From: Lonicera japonica
Taxonomy: Eukaryota; Streptophyta; Magnoliopsida; Dipsacales; Caprifoliaceae
Reading direction: 5' to 3'
Assembly: GCA_021464415.1 (NCBI GenBank)
Contig: CM038470.1
Location: 23,523,601 to 23,587,600 of the forward strand
Length of the DNA stretch: 64,000 bases
In this document: piece after piece, positions 1 through 10,975 of the stretch
Numbering within the stretch: the first letter of the stretch is position 1
Layout: each line of letters begins with the position of its first letter
Program-made: the position numbers and the translations under genes
Notes under the pieces: model-generated
The model's input: the letters and a program-made list of their open reading frames with translations, nothing else
Databases searched by the model: none
What the model was told of the DNA's origin: nothing

Positions 1-50
1 CCTATCCGATGATCTATCGGTTGAGAGTTATGTAAACACAATTTCTTAAG

Positions 51-728
51 GTGAAAATTCTCCGCTATAATTTGATGCTATCCCAACATGTTATATGTTT
101 CATTTGGCTATTGTTGCATTATCAAATTCTTACAAACTTTGCATGCGTTAAACATAATGTTTCCCAAACTCTTAATTGTAAACTTTGTGGCCATGTTGAA
201 AATAGTAATCATATTTTCGAGTATTGTAGTAAGGCTGTTAAGGTTTGGTCTTCTTTAAATTTTGCTTTTGTCCCGAGCACATGTACAAATTCTTTTGTCA
301 ATTGGATTATTGATAACCTTAAGTTTAACGCTAGTAGTATGTTCAATGGCGTCTCTCATTCTATCTTATTTGTTGCTACCTTATAGATGACGTGGAAGGA
401 TATAAATGATCTCAAATTTAATGATAAAATCCATGACCACGAGGAAACGACTTTGAAAAGCTCCAACCTTGCTAAGGATTATGCAGTTGCTTTCGAAACT
501 ATGAAGAGTCATTCTCTATCTAAAGATTATGGTTTAATTTCTTGGGGTATTTCCTTCTTTATTCCATTTAATAACATTATTTTTATAATTGAGGAGATTA
601 TCCTAGAAATTAGTGGCACTGACCCAACTATTTTCAAGAACCAAGTCAAAATTTGGGTGTTCGAGCCAACTAGCCAAAAATCTAAAAGGCTTTATAGCAT
701 TATTAAAAGAGGTGATAAGAGGTGATAG
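51..728 (+). pseudogene. LINE ORF2 C-terminal fragment (zf-RVT region)
   Basis: Remnant of the C-terminal end of a plant LINE reverse-transcriptase protein. The frame starting at 51 contains CKLCGHVENSNHIFEYC, which has the C-x2-C...H-x4-C pattern of the zf-RVT domain that follows the reverse transcriptase in plant LINEs, and then VW. A TAG at 384-386 interrupts the frame inside the typical W-x-x-W-K-x-x-N stretch (TWKDINDLKFN follows it), so one Trp codon has probably become a stop. The frame then runs on to 725 without a domain I recognise. The reverse-transcriptase core is absent, so the piece is truncated at the window edge or earlier. It lies on the opposite strand to the LINE endonuclease piece that starts at about 700, so the two are either from different insertions or joined by a rearrangement. 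Confidence 0.65.
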
Positions 729-1450
729 GGGTACCTTCTGTATTAGCAATGATGAGGCAGTGGTCTAAATAGGTTCTTGGAAAATTTGAGATGGTTGCTT
801 CTGGGAACTTCAATTTCCACCCTTCATTCGCTAAAACCCTGTCAAATCTCACAAGAGTGTTCGCCATTCCTCCTCTATTGTTTGTCCAAGTCAGTATTGG
901 TCTGTTGCAGCCAAGGTCAATGAGATTACATTGATTGACATTCGTATTGAATCTTTGCATTCTCTTATCTTCCGTGGAATCAATATAGCTTCTTTTTATG
1001 CTACTATTACCTTAGTCATTTAAATCACCCCCGACAAGCCATGGCACATTATAAAAGTCAACCACAACTGCTAAGTTGCTCTAGAGCTTATCATGAAGAG
1101 AGTGGTTCCAGCTGGCATAAACTACTGAGCACATCCATTCTTCATAGTTTCTCTTCGTAACAATGGCATGTATACGTTGGCTAGATGTATGGAAAGGCTT
1201 AAAATTGATTGTGCCCGGATTCTAAAACATCCATTCTTGCCCGGATTCTAAAACATCCATTCTTACATGTCCAGCTTGATCTACACAAATGAGTAAGTTA
1301 GGCCAAATTAATCAAACTAGTTTCCCATTTGGGTAAAAGGATTTTTGATTTCCATAAGCCTGACCACGTCAAGCGTATGATCCCTAAAAAGATCTCTCAT
1401 AGAGTTACAAAAATCATTGTTGCTGGTGCCCCGGTAATTCTAGAAGAGGA
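700..1450 (-). pseudogene. LINE ORF2 endonuclease fragment
   Basis: Minus-strand remnant of the apurinic-type endonuclease (exonuclease-endonuclease-phosphatase fold) that nicks target DNA for LINE insertion. Reading downward, the following are visible: an MRDLF...LDVVRLMEIKNPF stretch near 1400 (the usual E-T-K catalytic segment, here E-I-K), WLVGGDLND near 1040 (the family's GGDFN motif), and LIDLGCNRPILTWTNN...VRFDRVLAN...LDHCLIIA at 960-720 (the fTW, RlDR and SDH motifs, with Ser of SDH changed to Leu). Several stops and a 26-bp tandem duplication break the frame. It follows ORF1 on the same strand, as expected for a plant LINE. Confidence 0.75.
1212..1263. repeat. 26-bp tandem duplication inside the LINE endonuclease
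   Basis: The segment beginning TGCCCGGATTCTAAAACATC occurs twice head to tail with a 26-bp period (1212-1237 and 1238-1263). Because 26 is not a multiple of three it shifts the endonuclease frame, so it is one of the lesions that inactivated the LINE. Confidence 0.85.
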
Positions 1451-1771
1451 GCTACATTTGGCAGGAGGGGCAACTTCTCATTGCATGCCAGGCTATTATG
1501 AGTATGACTTGTTGTTAGGTTTCGTTTGTGGCAGACGTCGCCTCCATTTGTATTTCGTAAGCTTTGGAGCCCATAAACCAGAACTGCTATAGTTCAATAT
1601 TGAATTGGACTTGATTGACCTTCCAGTTGATGTTCACAATGTGTTTCTCGTTATCTACCGCCTCAACTGAGAACCAGACTGCATTCTTCCATAGGTTATG
1701 GCTTATCAATTCTGCCATTTGAGGAATCTGGGGGTTCCAATATGGGTTGGTTTGAGTTTAAAAGGTTTAAG

Positions 1772-3007
1772 TTAGAAGTATATTGAGGTAGAGGAGAAGT
1801 GTGGGTAGGGTTTATATCTGATAAGGTGGTGATGGAAAGGGATTTGGAATTTGTCTAGACTGTGTGTGTCCCTAATCTTATGGCTTTTTAGTGTTAGACC
1901 TGTTCCTATTTTATCATTTTTTGTTGTCTCGAGGTGTCCTTTGCCAGTAAAGAGTACATTTGGAGAAAATATCGCCCCTTTACGTTGTGTTCTATCACTC
2001 TTTTTCAAAGATTGTTTCGGTACCTATTTAGAAGCTAAGGAGTTCGACATATTATCACAACTAGTAATTGGAATTGAACTAACTTTAGAAAAATTTATAA
2101 TGCTTGTAATTGGGCCAACAAAAGGCTTAACACTGTTAATTTTTCCCTTACCCTTCTTTAACTCCTCTGTTAAACTAGTATTTGGAAAAATATTAAATCT
2201 ATTTTGAGTAACTTTTTATTTTTGGGCCTCGAAATTCTTTTGAGCACCACGAGTATTTTTCCTCCTGTTCTTGGCCTGGACCAACATCCACGGCCCAAAT
2301 TTCTCTAGGTCATTGGAGCTCTCTTAAGCCTTAGCCATATTTTGATACTCAGTTGGCCCCACCGGTCCTTTATCATTTCCATTCCCATTGCTCAAAACAG
2401 AGCTACCAGACCATAACGTTGTTCTTAATCGGCTACTTGCCAAAGCACTCGCAGGGGTATGAGTCTCCCTACATAGATCACTCCGGTGGCCAATTTTCCC
2501 ACATGAAAAATAAAGTTAGCGTAAGAATTCATACTCTACCTTATAACTCATTCCCTAAAGAATGTAAGCGGGAATTAGAGATTTTAGATAGATCCACCTC
2601 CACACAAACTCTAGCAAATTTACCTTTAAAAACTGTAGTAGTGTTAAAACCAGTTTTGATTAGTTTACCTAATCTTTTTGCTATTTGAAATAAAGCGCTC
2701 TCTATAATATTCAATCGGTAGCTCCGGTAAAAGGAGCTAGATAGCCGTTTTGATCTCCGTTGCCTTAGAAGCCTTAAAATTAAGGTATAATTTTCTCATT
2801 GTCGGATAATGGTTTTGGATAATCCCAGGGCCTTCCGTAAAGACCTTTCTTCAGTCATTTTTCATATTAAATTTAAAAAGGAAAAAACGTCCATCGAGGT
2901 TTACAATCTCAAAATCCCCTTGCAATCCCTATAGACGCTTGACCCTAGTATCAAGGGCTTTATAACTTATTGATTTCCCCAGAAGTTTTACTACAAGACA
3001 ATCTTTC
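1772..3007 (-). pseudogene. LINE ORF1, downstream half (DUF4283 and zinc knuckle)
   Basis: Minus-strand remnant of the nucleic-acid-binding ORF1 protein of a plant LINE. From 3007 downward come a VKLLG-type start of DUF4283, then VNLDGRFFLFKF, RKVFTEGPGII, a PELPIEYY segment and FKGKFARVCVEVDLSK, all in the family order. These are followed near 2520 by SCGKIGHRSDLC, a CCHC zinc knuckle in which the first Cys is replaced by Tyr, and by a low-complexity Lys/Ser-rich tail to about 1772. In-frame stops are frequent. The upstream half of the same ORF1 lies at 14771-15339. The two halves are separated by the Ty3/gypsy insertion and read continuously through one copy of its CTTTC target duplication. 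Confidence 0.75.
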
Positions 3008-3737
3008 TGATATCAACCACGATCGTATTCCTATCCAATAAGATGAATCCTCAACCCTTGACGTTGAAAATGCAAGAACTTTGGAATCACGCGAAGCTGA
3101 TGAAGGGGAAACCTCGACCCAAATCCTTCAAACGAGAATTGGACCTTGGTATAGTCGTAGACAACACAATCAATCGATTGATTAATTGATTGATAAGTCG
3201 AAGAACAACAAGAATCTTAATCTGGTTATTAGATATGTTCTTAGAACACAAGAGGTGAAAAACACTCAATTTCGATTATTCAAGGCTACCAAAAACAATA
3301 AAGTTATCTCATTTAAATAGGAGAACAAACCTACTAAGTTGAGGAAAAAACAAGCAAAAACGGACTATAACAGTTGTCCACATACTTTGGGCCCAAACAA
3401 AGCTAAAACATAAAATAAATAAAGTCTAGCTTAGCCCATTATCAACTACACATTTTAACTTATTCTTGCACTCATTTTGCCTTGGGCTTGCAATGTAACA
3501 CCTCTAACAGGGCCTTTAATCTCTGGGCCTTTAAGCAATGTCTTCCATTATTGTTTACGATCCCCCTCAATGCTCTTTCATGTTTAAGCTTTGCTCATCA
3601 TCTCTTGAACCGTGGTCATAAGTGCTTCCTTGATCTTCTTGGCTCTAGCTCGGGTGATTAGACCACTTGGAACCCAGATAGGGTTTGCATAGTCTTCACT
3701 TCATGATCTGTCTCTAGCGCTATCCGTAGGCTCATCA
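3008..3737 (-). repeat. 3' LTR of the Ty3/gypsy element
   Basis: 730-bp direct repeat of 14023-14765, bounded by TG...CA, next to the TSD CTTTC on its outer side and the polypurine tract on its inner side. It differs from the other LTR by scattered substitutions and small indels. Confidence 0.92.
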
Positions 3738-3750
3738 TTCCCCTCCTCTT
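3738..3750 (-). other. Polypurine tract of the Ty3/gypsy element
   Basis: On the minus strand AAGAGGAGGGGAA abuts the 3' LTR. This is the expected plus-strand primer site for reverse transcription, and its position fixes the element's orientation. Confidence 0.85.
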
Positions 3751-4825
3751 GAAAATGAATTGTCCTCAATTCGTCACCTACACTAAATGGACTTAGATCA
3801 ACAATAATAAATGTATCACTCATATTATACTTACCTGGTAGATCAAGTTTATATGCATTGTCATTGATCATTTGGACAACTTGAAATGGTCTATCTCCGC
3901 TCGGTAACAACTTAGAATGCCTTTGAACTGGAAAACGTTCATTCCTTAAGTGCAACCAACCCAATCTCCCGATTTAAAAACCACTTTCTTCCTCTCTTTG
4001 TTTGCTTATTGCATATACTGCTCAGTCCTTCGCTCAATATTTTGCCTCTCATTCTTGTGAATCTGTTTAACAAATTCAGCTTTCTTCCTACCATCTAGGT
4101 TAGCATGCTCAATAGGTAATGGTAATAAATCCAAAGGAGCTAGTGAATTAAAACCATATACAATTTCGAAAAGAGAAAACTTAAATGCATAATGAACCTA
4201 TCGATTATATGCAAACTCAACATGAGGCAAACATTCTTTCAAGTTTTTCTTAATTATAGTACGCAACAAAGTGGATAAAATTTTATTTACTATTTTCATT
4301 TGACCATTAGTTTGGGGTGACATGTAATAGAAAACAACAATTTAGTACCCAACTTTCCCCACAAAGTCTTCCAAAAGTAGCTCAAAAACATTGTATCCCT
4401 ATCAGAAACAATGTTCTAGGCATGCCATGCAAATGCACAATTTCTTTAAAGAACAAATTAGCAATCAGTGGTGCATCATCAGTTTTATAACAAGCAATGA
4501 AATGAGTCATTTTAGAAAATCTATCAACCACCACGAAAACAAAATCATTCCCATGTTTAGTCCTAGGCAAACCCAACACAAAATCCATAGAAATATCAAC
4601 TTAAGGGTCACTAGGAATGGGCAATGGAATATATAAATTTTAGGGGTTTAACTTAGACTTTGCTTTCTTATAAGTAACACATATCTCACAAATTCTTTCA
4701 ACATCTCTTTTCATGTGAGGCCAAAAGAAGTGTTCTTGCAATACTCCTAAGGTCTTAGTTATACCAAAGTGTCCCATTAAACTCCCACCATACGCATCTT
4801 TCACAAACAACTGCGCAATGAACAT
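3738..4825 (-). pseudogene. Ty3/gypsy integrase (degenerate)
   Basis: Integrase part of pol, which joins element cDNA to host DNA. Reading downward from 4825: the HHCC zinc-binding region (MGHFGITKTLG...HFFWPHMKRDVERICEIC), the catalytic core at 4588-4382 with [10 protein letters not shown] and [15 protein letters not shown] (the first Asp of the D,D,E triad precedes FVLGLP), and a C-terminal domain near 3964-3800 with PFQVVQMINDNAYKLDLPGK and LSPF. Stops and frameshifts separate the segments, and the region around the second catalytic Asp is out of frame. It cannot encode a working enzyme. Confidence 0.85.
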
Positions 4826-5586
4826 TTAGGCACACAAAGTTTATTTTCACGCATTAAGAAGCCATCATGCCTAAAATATTTATCAAATGCCACTTTTTCA
4901 CATGCATTAAAAATATCGCTAAAATCAGCAACATCACAATACAAATTCTTGATGTAATTAAATCCAAGCAATTTAGCATCTAAAGTAGCAATTAAAGCAT
5001 ACCTGCGTGATGACGCATTTGCTATAATCTTCTCTTTACCTTGCTTGTACTTGATAACATATGGGAAATTTCTATGAACTCTAGTCACTTGGCATAACGC
5101 TTGTTTAGCTTTTGCTGTCCCTTCAAGTGCTTTAACGACTTGTGATCCATGTGAATCACGAATTCCTTCGGCCAAAGATAGTGCTACCACGTATCCAACG
5201 CTCTTACCAATGCGTAAAGCTCCTTGTCATATGTAGGGTAATTTAGAGTCTCTAAACCTAGCTTCTCGCTGAAGTAACAATTGGCTTCCCTTCCTACATA
5301 AGAACAACACCAATTCCATTTTCTTAAGCATCGCATTCAATTTCAAAAGTATTTAAAAAGTTAGGTAAAGATAACAAGGGGACGTTACTTAGCTTGCTTT
5401 TTAGTAATTGGAATGCCTTCCTTGCTCCACTCCTCATTTGAATCCAACATTTTTCTTGGTCACCTCAGTTAATGGCGCTGTAATCGTGCTAAAGTCCATC
5501 ACAAATTGTCGATAAAAATTGGCAAGTCTATGGAAGCTCATAAACTCGTCCAACACTTGTAGGACTCGACCAACTTTGAATGGCCT
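4826..5586 (-). pseudogene. Ty3/gypsy RNase H and connection region (degenerate)
   Basis: Between reverse transcriptase and integrase, the expected place for RNase H. A frame at about 5190-4801 contains YVIKYKQGKEKIIANASSRR, matching the RNase H C-terminal pattern in which a Y-K-x-G-K...N-x-x-A-D-x-L-S-R segment closes the domain; here the usual A-D-A-L-S-R has become ANASSRR. Upstream of that the coding is broken by stops. Confidence 0.7.
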
Positions 5587-6174
5587 TCACTTTCTCTTTA
5601 TTAACCTGGATACCTTGTGCACCATAATAAAACTAAGAAACACAAGCTTATCTGTGCAAAAGGTGCATTTCGTCAGGTTAGCATATAACTTTTCCTTTCG
5701 CAAGATATCCAAAATAGATTTCAAATACATAACATGATTATCCAGACTCTTGCTATAGATTATGATATCATCAAAATAGACCACAACAAATTTACCAATA
5801 AATGATCTCAAAACATGGTTCATTAATCTCATGAAAGTGCTAGGTACATTGGTCAAACCAAAATGCATGACTAACCATTCATATAAACCATATTTAGTTT
5901 TAAAAGTTGTTTTCCATTCATCGCCTTCTTTCATTCTAATTTCATGGTATCCACTATTCAAATCAATCTTAGAGAATATACTAGACCCATGTAACTCATC
6001 AAGCGTATCATCTAAATGTGGAATGGGGTGACGATATTTTATCGTGATATTATTTATGGCTCGGCAGTCCACGCACATTCTCCACGTTTCATCCTTTTTC
6101 GGCACTAACAAAACCGACACTGCACATGGGCTAATACTCTCTCTCACGCACCCTTTCTCCAACAGCTCATTCAT
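5587..6174 (-). pseudogene. Ty3/gypsy reverse transcriptase domain
   Basis: The best-preserved part of pol, an uninterrupted frame of 195 codons on the minus strand. It starts in the thumb-proximal [15 protein letters not shown] segment, continues with [21 protein letters not shown] (the K-K-x-x-x-W-R-x-C-x-D-Y-R motif, with Tyr changed to Cys), then [30 protein letters not shown] and [12 protein letters not shown], the Y-x-D-D catalytic box as YFDD. The order and spacing match Ty3/gypsy reverse transcriptases. The frame terminates in the connection domain, so no full polyprotein can be made. Confidence 0.92.
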
Positions 6175-6306
6175 TTTTTCCAGATTACTTCTATTAACTG
6201 GTCGGTTTGGGATAGAAGCACTGGGTACGAAATCAATTTGATATTCTATTCCGCGAATGAATGGTAATTCTTTTGGTGTATCCTCCGAAAAGACGTCATC
6301 AAAATC

Positions 6307-7184
6307 CTACAATACAGAAACAATTACACTAGGTAAAGAAGAATTTATTTCATTAGTGTTCAAAAGCGATTCTTTATACATAAGTACAAGAAGTTGATTA
6401 CAAAGTATCACTTTTTTCACTTCACTAGCTCTCGCATAGAAATTATTTTGTCTTCTCTCAAACTTGCTCTCAATAGTGACTGGTTTTTCCACTATACTTT
6501 TTTTTTTCTCAATTTTTTTTCTTTTTCCCTCACTATCTTTCTTTTCTTCGTCACCTCCGCTCTTTTTTTTTTCAGCCTTCCTTTGCTCTTCCTCATTTTG
6601 CAATTTCAACTGATCAGCATAGGCTTGCTGTGGTGGTAAAGGTGAAAGAATGATTATTCTTTTGTTCATCTCAAATGAATATTTATTGGTGAAGCCGTCG
6701 TGTTTAACTCTTCTATCATATTGCCAAGGTCGATCCAAAAGCATATTCCTGGCTTGCTTGGGAACTACATGACAAAGCACTTAATCCTCGTACTTACCAA
6801 TGCTAAAGGACACCAATACCTGCTTGTTCACCCTCACTTCCCCGCTATCATTCAACCATTGCAATTTGTAGGGCCTTGGGTGCTTAGTCGTGTGCAGTGC
6901 TAGCTTTCCCACTATCGTCGTGCTAGCCACATTAGTGCAACTACCTCCGTCTATCACTAAACTACACATATTGCCTAGTACTAGGCACCTAATGTGGAAA
7001 ATATTCTCGCGCTACTCCTCATCCTCTCTTGCTTGCACGCTAAGGACACTTCTTGCAACTAATAACTCACCCTGGATGGCACTATCTTTTTCTTCGACAT
7101 CCTCTAAAGGTGGCATATGTTTAGTGCCTTCTTCTTTCGTCTCATATTCCCCATTATCCAGAAGAGTCATTACTCGCTTGTTCA
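6307..7184 (-). pseudogene. Ty3/gypsy aspartic protease and linker (degenerate)
   Basis: Reading downward: the CLNKRVMTLLDNGEYE tail that follows the gag zinc knuckle, an acidic spacer, then CSLVIDGGSCTNVAS near 6960. This corresponds to the retroelement aspartic protease active site, with D-G-G-S-C where many plant elements have D-S-G-S-C. It continues with PYKLQWL and VSFSIGKY, a TAA stop at 6781-6783, and then LLDRPWQYDRR with the LLGRPW-type flap region (Gly replaced by Asp). A long Lys/Glu-rich linker follows to 6307. The upstream end is cut at 7185-7189 by the nested solo LTR. Confidence 0.8.
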
Positions 7185-7930
7185 GGCATTGTGAGAATCT
7201 CGATTGGAACCCCCTGACGCCGTTCGGCGAGTGGCCCGATTTGTGAGCATGTTTTAGAGTCGCTAGTACGTTTTTTGAGAAAACGGACAAAAGTGTGTTT
7301 TGTACCCTTTTGGGATACATCGTAGTCTGCGCAACCAGACTAGGGTTCGAAAATTATGTTACGACGCGTGAAGGTATTAGGCATCCGCATCGCCCTTTTC
7401 GGCTTCTAAATGGACATACTTGATTTCATGTTTTTATATGTTTCTTATTGTTTTGACCCAAACATTATATATACGGGTTGCTAAATATTATACAATGAAC
7501 CTACTATCTTCAGCATGCAAAAATAACCAAAAAGGCAGATTACCCGTATGGGGAAACGAATTATCGGCAGTAGGCTGGTTTCTAATGTGTTGGTGCCCGA
7601 AAAGCATGCAAAGGTGGATTAAAGTTATATTAGTGTTTTTACAATATGTACTATTACATAATCAAATTTATGCAATATACAAGTGTTTGTCCAATTCCGA
7701 ATTCAATAGCATTTATGCAGTGTGTATGTGTATTTACCATCGTTCTCAACAAGCAGATATATACATATATGGGAAAGAAGTAGATTAAATTAAAACAGAG
7801 ACAGAGAGTCTTAAAGATTACCCTTGAAGCATAAATTAACTTGTTGTTTCGATTGATATTGAGATAATGATACAAACTAGTCTACGAATTTCAGATACAT
7901 CACTATAACTTGGTTACAATGTGTTCCTAT

Positions 7931-9494
7931 CTCTATGTAGGTCGGAAAATACCCTAGAGGGGGGTGAATAGGGTTTTAAAAACTTAATGCGGAATTAAAA
8001 CGTTTTTAAAATATTTAAGTAAAGCAACTTAGTTAAATAAGTTTATCAAGGAAAACAATCAATTCAATAATCAATCCCAAGAATAAGCAATAATATAAGC
8101 AACTTTAATCAATTAATATAACAAATAAATAAAGAGATTGAGTAAGAAAGATTGAACCAATTTGAAGTCGAAGATTTTTTTGTCCACACGGTTCGGCTTG
8201 TTCCCCCTACTCCGCGCTCGGTTAGTTCCCCGAGAACTTCCACTAAAACCGATCTCCTTCCGGGTGAAGATCAAACCACTACAAGTGTATTCTTCTCACA
8301 CACTCTACAAGTATTGCTACACCACAATACTCTCACAAGATACCCTCTTGCTAACCTATGAGATACAACTCTCACAAATATGATTTGAATAAGTTTTGGT
8401 GGCTAACACCAATGTACAATATCTCTCTTGTGTATAACAAAATACAAATGAAGCTCATACTAAGAGATATCAAAATTGATCAAAGTATATAGCTCAAAAA
8501 TGAAAGATTGATCAATTAAATGAATTGAATACTTGAATAACTTTGTATATATGTAAAATGAGTTTGTAGAATGATTCAAGTGTGTTAAAACATGTCTAAG
8601 ACATCATATTTATAGCTTACAAAATCATATGGCCGTTGGGGATGATTAAGAGAGGTTTTGGCTCCAAGGTATACATTTTCAAACTTTTCAACAGCTAGTT
8701 TTGACACAAAAATTCAAACTTGTTTTGCTAATTTCTCCCAATTTGACCGTTGGATCATGCTCAAATTTTAGTCAAAATTGCCAGGAGATGTTGTCTAACT
8801 ACTGTAAAAATTTCAAAATGATCGGAGTTCGGGAAGGCCTCCATTTTACCGTTAGATTAAAACTGGGCAAAAATTGAGCGAATTTTAAACGAAAAATAAA
8901 AATATTTTTCCAATTTAATAATTTAGTTCCAAATAAAATTCTAATGATTTTTGAACCTCAAATATATGTTTCTAAGATACCCATTTTTATTATAGCTTAA
9001 AATATGATCATTTAAAATTAATATGAATTTATTTTGAAACTCGGTTTTTGTAAAATGATGTTTTTCAAATAAATTTAATTTCAAGCTAGTTTGAATCAAT
9101 CTTTAAAAGATGCATGAATACGTTTGAGCTATAGGAATTTGATCAATAAAGTATCTTTACATAAAATCTAAGCACTCACTCCATTTAATGATAATTCGAG
9201 TCTTCGTGATGCTTGATTTTCTTGTGCGTATCTTTACTTGTTTGATGTTCTTGATCTTTTCTTGGTTTTGATTCTTTGTGAAGCATATGGAGATCATTTG
9301 AGTTCATTTCTTGTGAGTGAAAGCATTTGTGGAGCTTTGTGTGAGAGTTTGACTATATCGGTTTGACGTCACACTTGGTTGGAAAAGATATCGGCTAATG
9401 GCTATCATCATTGGAACAACCGAGTTAAATAACACTATATTAACTTATTGTAATTATCAAAATAAGATTAATTGACTTTAAGGTCAACACTCTA
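7931..9494 (-). mobile_element. Copia-like solo LTR, copy A, with TSD CTCTA
   Basis: A 1554-bp solo LTR (7936-9489) on the minus strand, starting TGTTGACC and ending CCGACCTACA when read in its own direction, flanked by perfect CTCTA duplications (7931-7935 and 9490-9494). It is the third insertion inside the LINE/gypsy/Tat stack. It matches copy B at 17778-19460 in reverse orientation along its length. The CCCTATTCACCCCC...CTAGGG motif near its 3' end is common in plant Ty1/copia LTRs, so copia is the likely superfamily. No internal coding is present. Confidence 0.88.
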
Positions 9495-9789
9495 GATCTA
9501 GTTTCCTATCTATTTTCGAGCATTTTTCTCAGTCGTCAGCCTTTTACGGCCGTTCTTCATCTTATCTGGGTTCTGTCCCGAGCTGTGATCTCTCTATTGA
9601 ACTCTACTTCTATTGGGAGGCCATCATCCTTCTTCTCTGTTCTGGCTAATATAGGAGAAAAATTGCCCTATGGGGTGGATTTTTCGTATGGTTAATCTGA
9701 TTGTCCATACGGGCAATCCGATTAACCATTTTGGGTGCCGAATTCGCTGTTTTGGGTTAAAAAATCATTTTCCCTGTACGGACAATCGG

Positions 9790-10250
9790 ATTATCCGTAT
9801 GGTAAATCGGGATCCAACTATTGGATTAATCTTATTTTTGTAAATGTTGTCCCCTAAGATGTCCTCTAATTGCTGTCAAAATTTGAGTTCGATCAGAGGT
9901 CGGGAAGTCACATTAACCATACAGTTAATTCGGATTGCCCATTTGGAGGATTGTATGAACGTAAAATCGTGTATCCCACCGTTGGATTAAGCTGAGTTTT
10001 GGATATGTTGTTCCCCAAGATGTCTTCTAGTTTCTGTCCAAAGTTGAGCTCGATCGGAGTCGGGAAGACCTCCATTTGCTTAATTGATTACACTTGGTTA
10101 AAATCACGAGATTACGGATTGTCCGTACGGACAATCAGGGATCCCACCATTGGATCAAGCTAAATTTTGGACATGATGTTTCACATGATGTCTTGTAGCT
10201 TTTCTAAAAATTTGAGGGCTATCGTAGTTCGGGAAGGCCTTCATCTTACT
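9790..10250 (+). repeat. Three tandem imperfect repeats inside the Tat-like LTR
   Basis: Three copies of a unit of roughly 160 bp follow each other. Each contains a 'GGGATCC(C)AC(C)(A/G)TTGGAT(T/C)AA' stretch, then a TGTTG/GATGTTT...AAGATGTC(C/T)TCTA stretch, then a 'GATC(G/A)GAG..TCGGGAAG' stretch (near 9895, 10050 and 10220). Similar modules recur in the copia-like LTR and in the LTR at 26 kb. Confidence 0.7.
10117..10136. repeat. 20-bp perfect palindrome in the Tat-like LTR
   Basis: GATTGTCCGTACGGACAATC equals its own reverse complement over all 20 bases. Degraded versions occur nearby (about 9700-9720 and 9776-9800: TCCATACGGGCAATCC and TACGGACAATCGGATTATCC), so the LTR carries a family of GTCCGTACGGAC-type sites. 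Function is unknown; a cruciform or a dyad protein site are both possible. Confidence 0.9.
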
Positions 10251-10944
10251 GTTTGACTACACGTAGTCCAGAATATGATCTTGAAAAATAGTGATAATTG
10301 GGAATAAACAGTTTTCTTTTCGGCATTCGGAGTGTTCCAACTTAGTGTGAGGCTCATATGTGTAGGCTTATGATGAACTTCAACCTTGCTGATGAGAGTG
10401 CATAAAATCATATTGTTATCCCTTGTTATTATTATTTTATTCATATTTGATGTCTAAATATACTCATTATTCTTATGTTTTGATTTAGGATACAAGCATA
10501 GATGTCGAGTGCAAAAGGAGGATAATTCGATGATTTGGTCGGCTTCAGCATTAATTTATAAATTTGGAGTCGAAGTTACAATGTCGACCCCGTGACCAAT
10601 AAATAAAGGAGTTGAAATTTGAAGCAGATTTATATAATAAATTAAAGAGGAGCCAAAGTTTAACTTAATGCAGCACACGTGAATTGTTTTTGTGCTACGG
10701 CCAATTAGCGGAAGTGAGGTCAATTAACCATTAAATTGAATGGGCCACTTAAATTACTAGAGCTGCTGGTCCAATAATAAAATATAGGAAATTGAATAAA
10801 GTTGGCCCATCTCTTTTTCTTCGTGAGAAGCCTAATTGAGGACAAAAGGGTAGAAATTTCAAAGTTTAAATTGGGAAAATTGCGGAAATCGAAAGTGAGG
10901 CGGTGGAATGGAATTTGATAGATATTAGAATTCTTAAGAAAAGC

Positions 10945-10975
10945 TTATTTGTATATTTATATATAGAAGGCAGGG
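10945..10975 (+). promoter_or_regulatory. TATA-like element in the Tat-like LTR
   Basis: TATATTTATATATAGAAGG lies about 1 kb before the 3' end of the solo LTR, where an LTR promoter would be expected (U3/R boundary). This is inference from position and motif only. Confidence 0.4.

Noticed and set aside
1329..1592. 87-codon plus-strand frame
   Set aside because: Antisense to the LINE endonuclease, which shows the real motifs on the minus strand.
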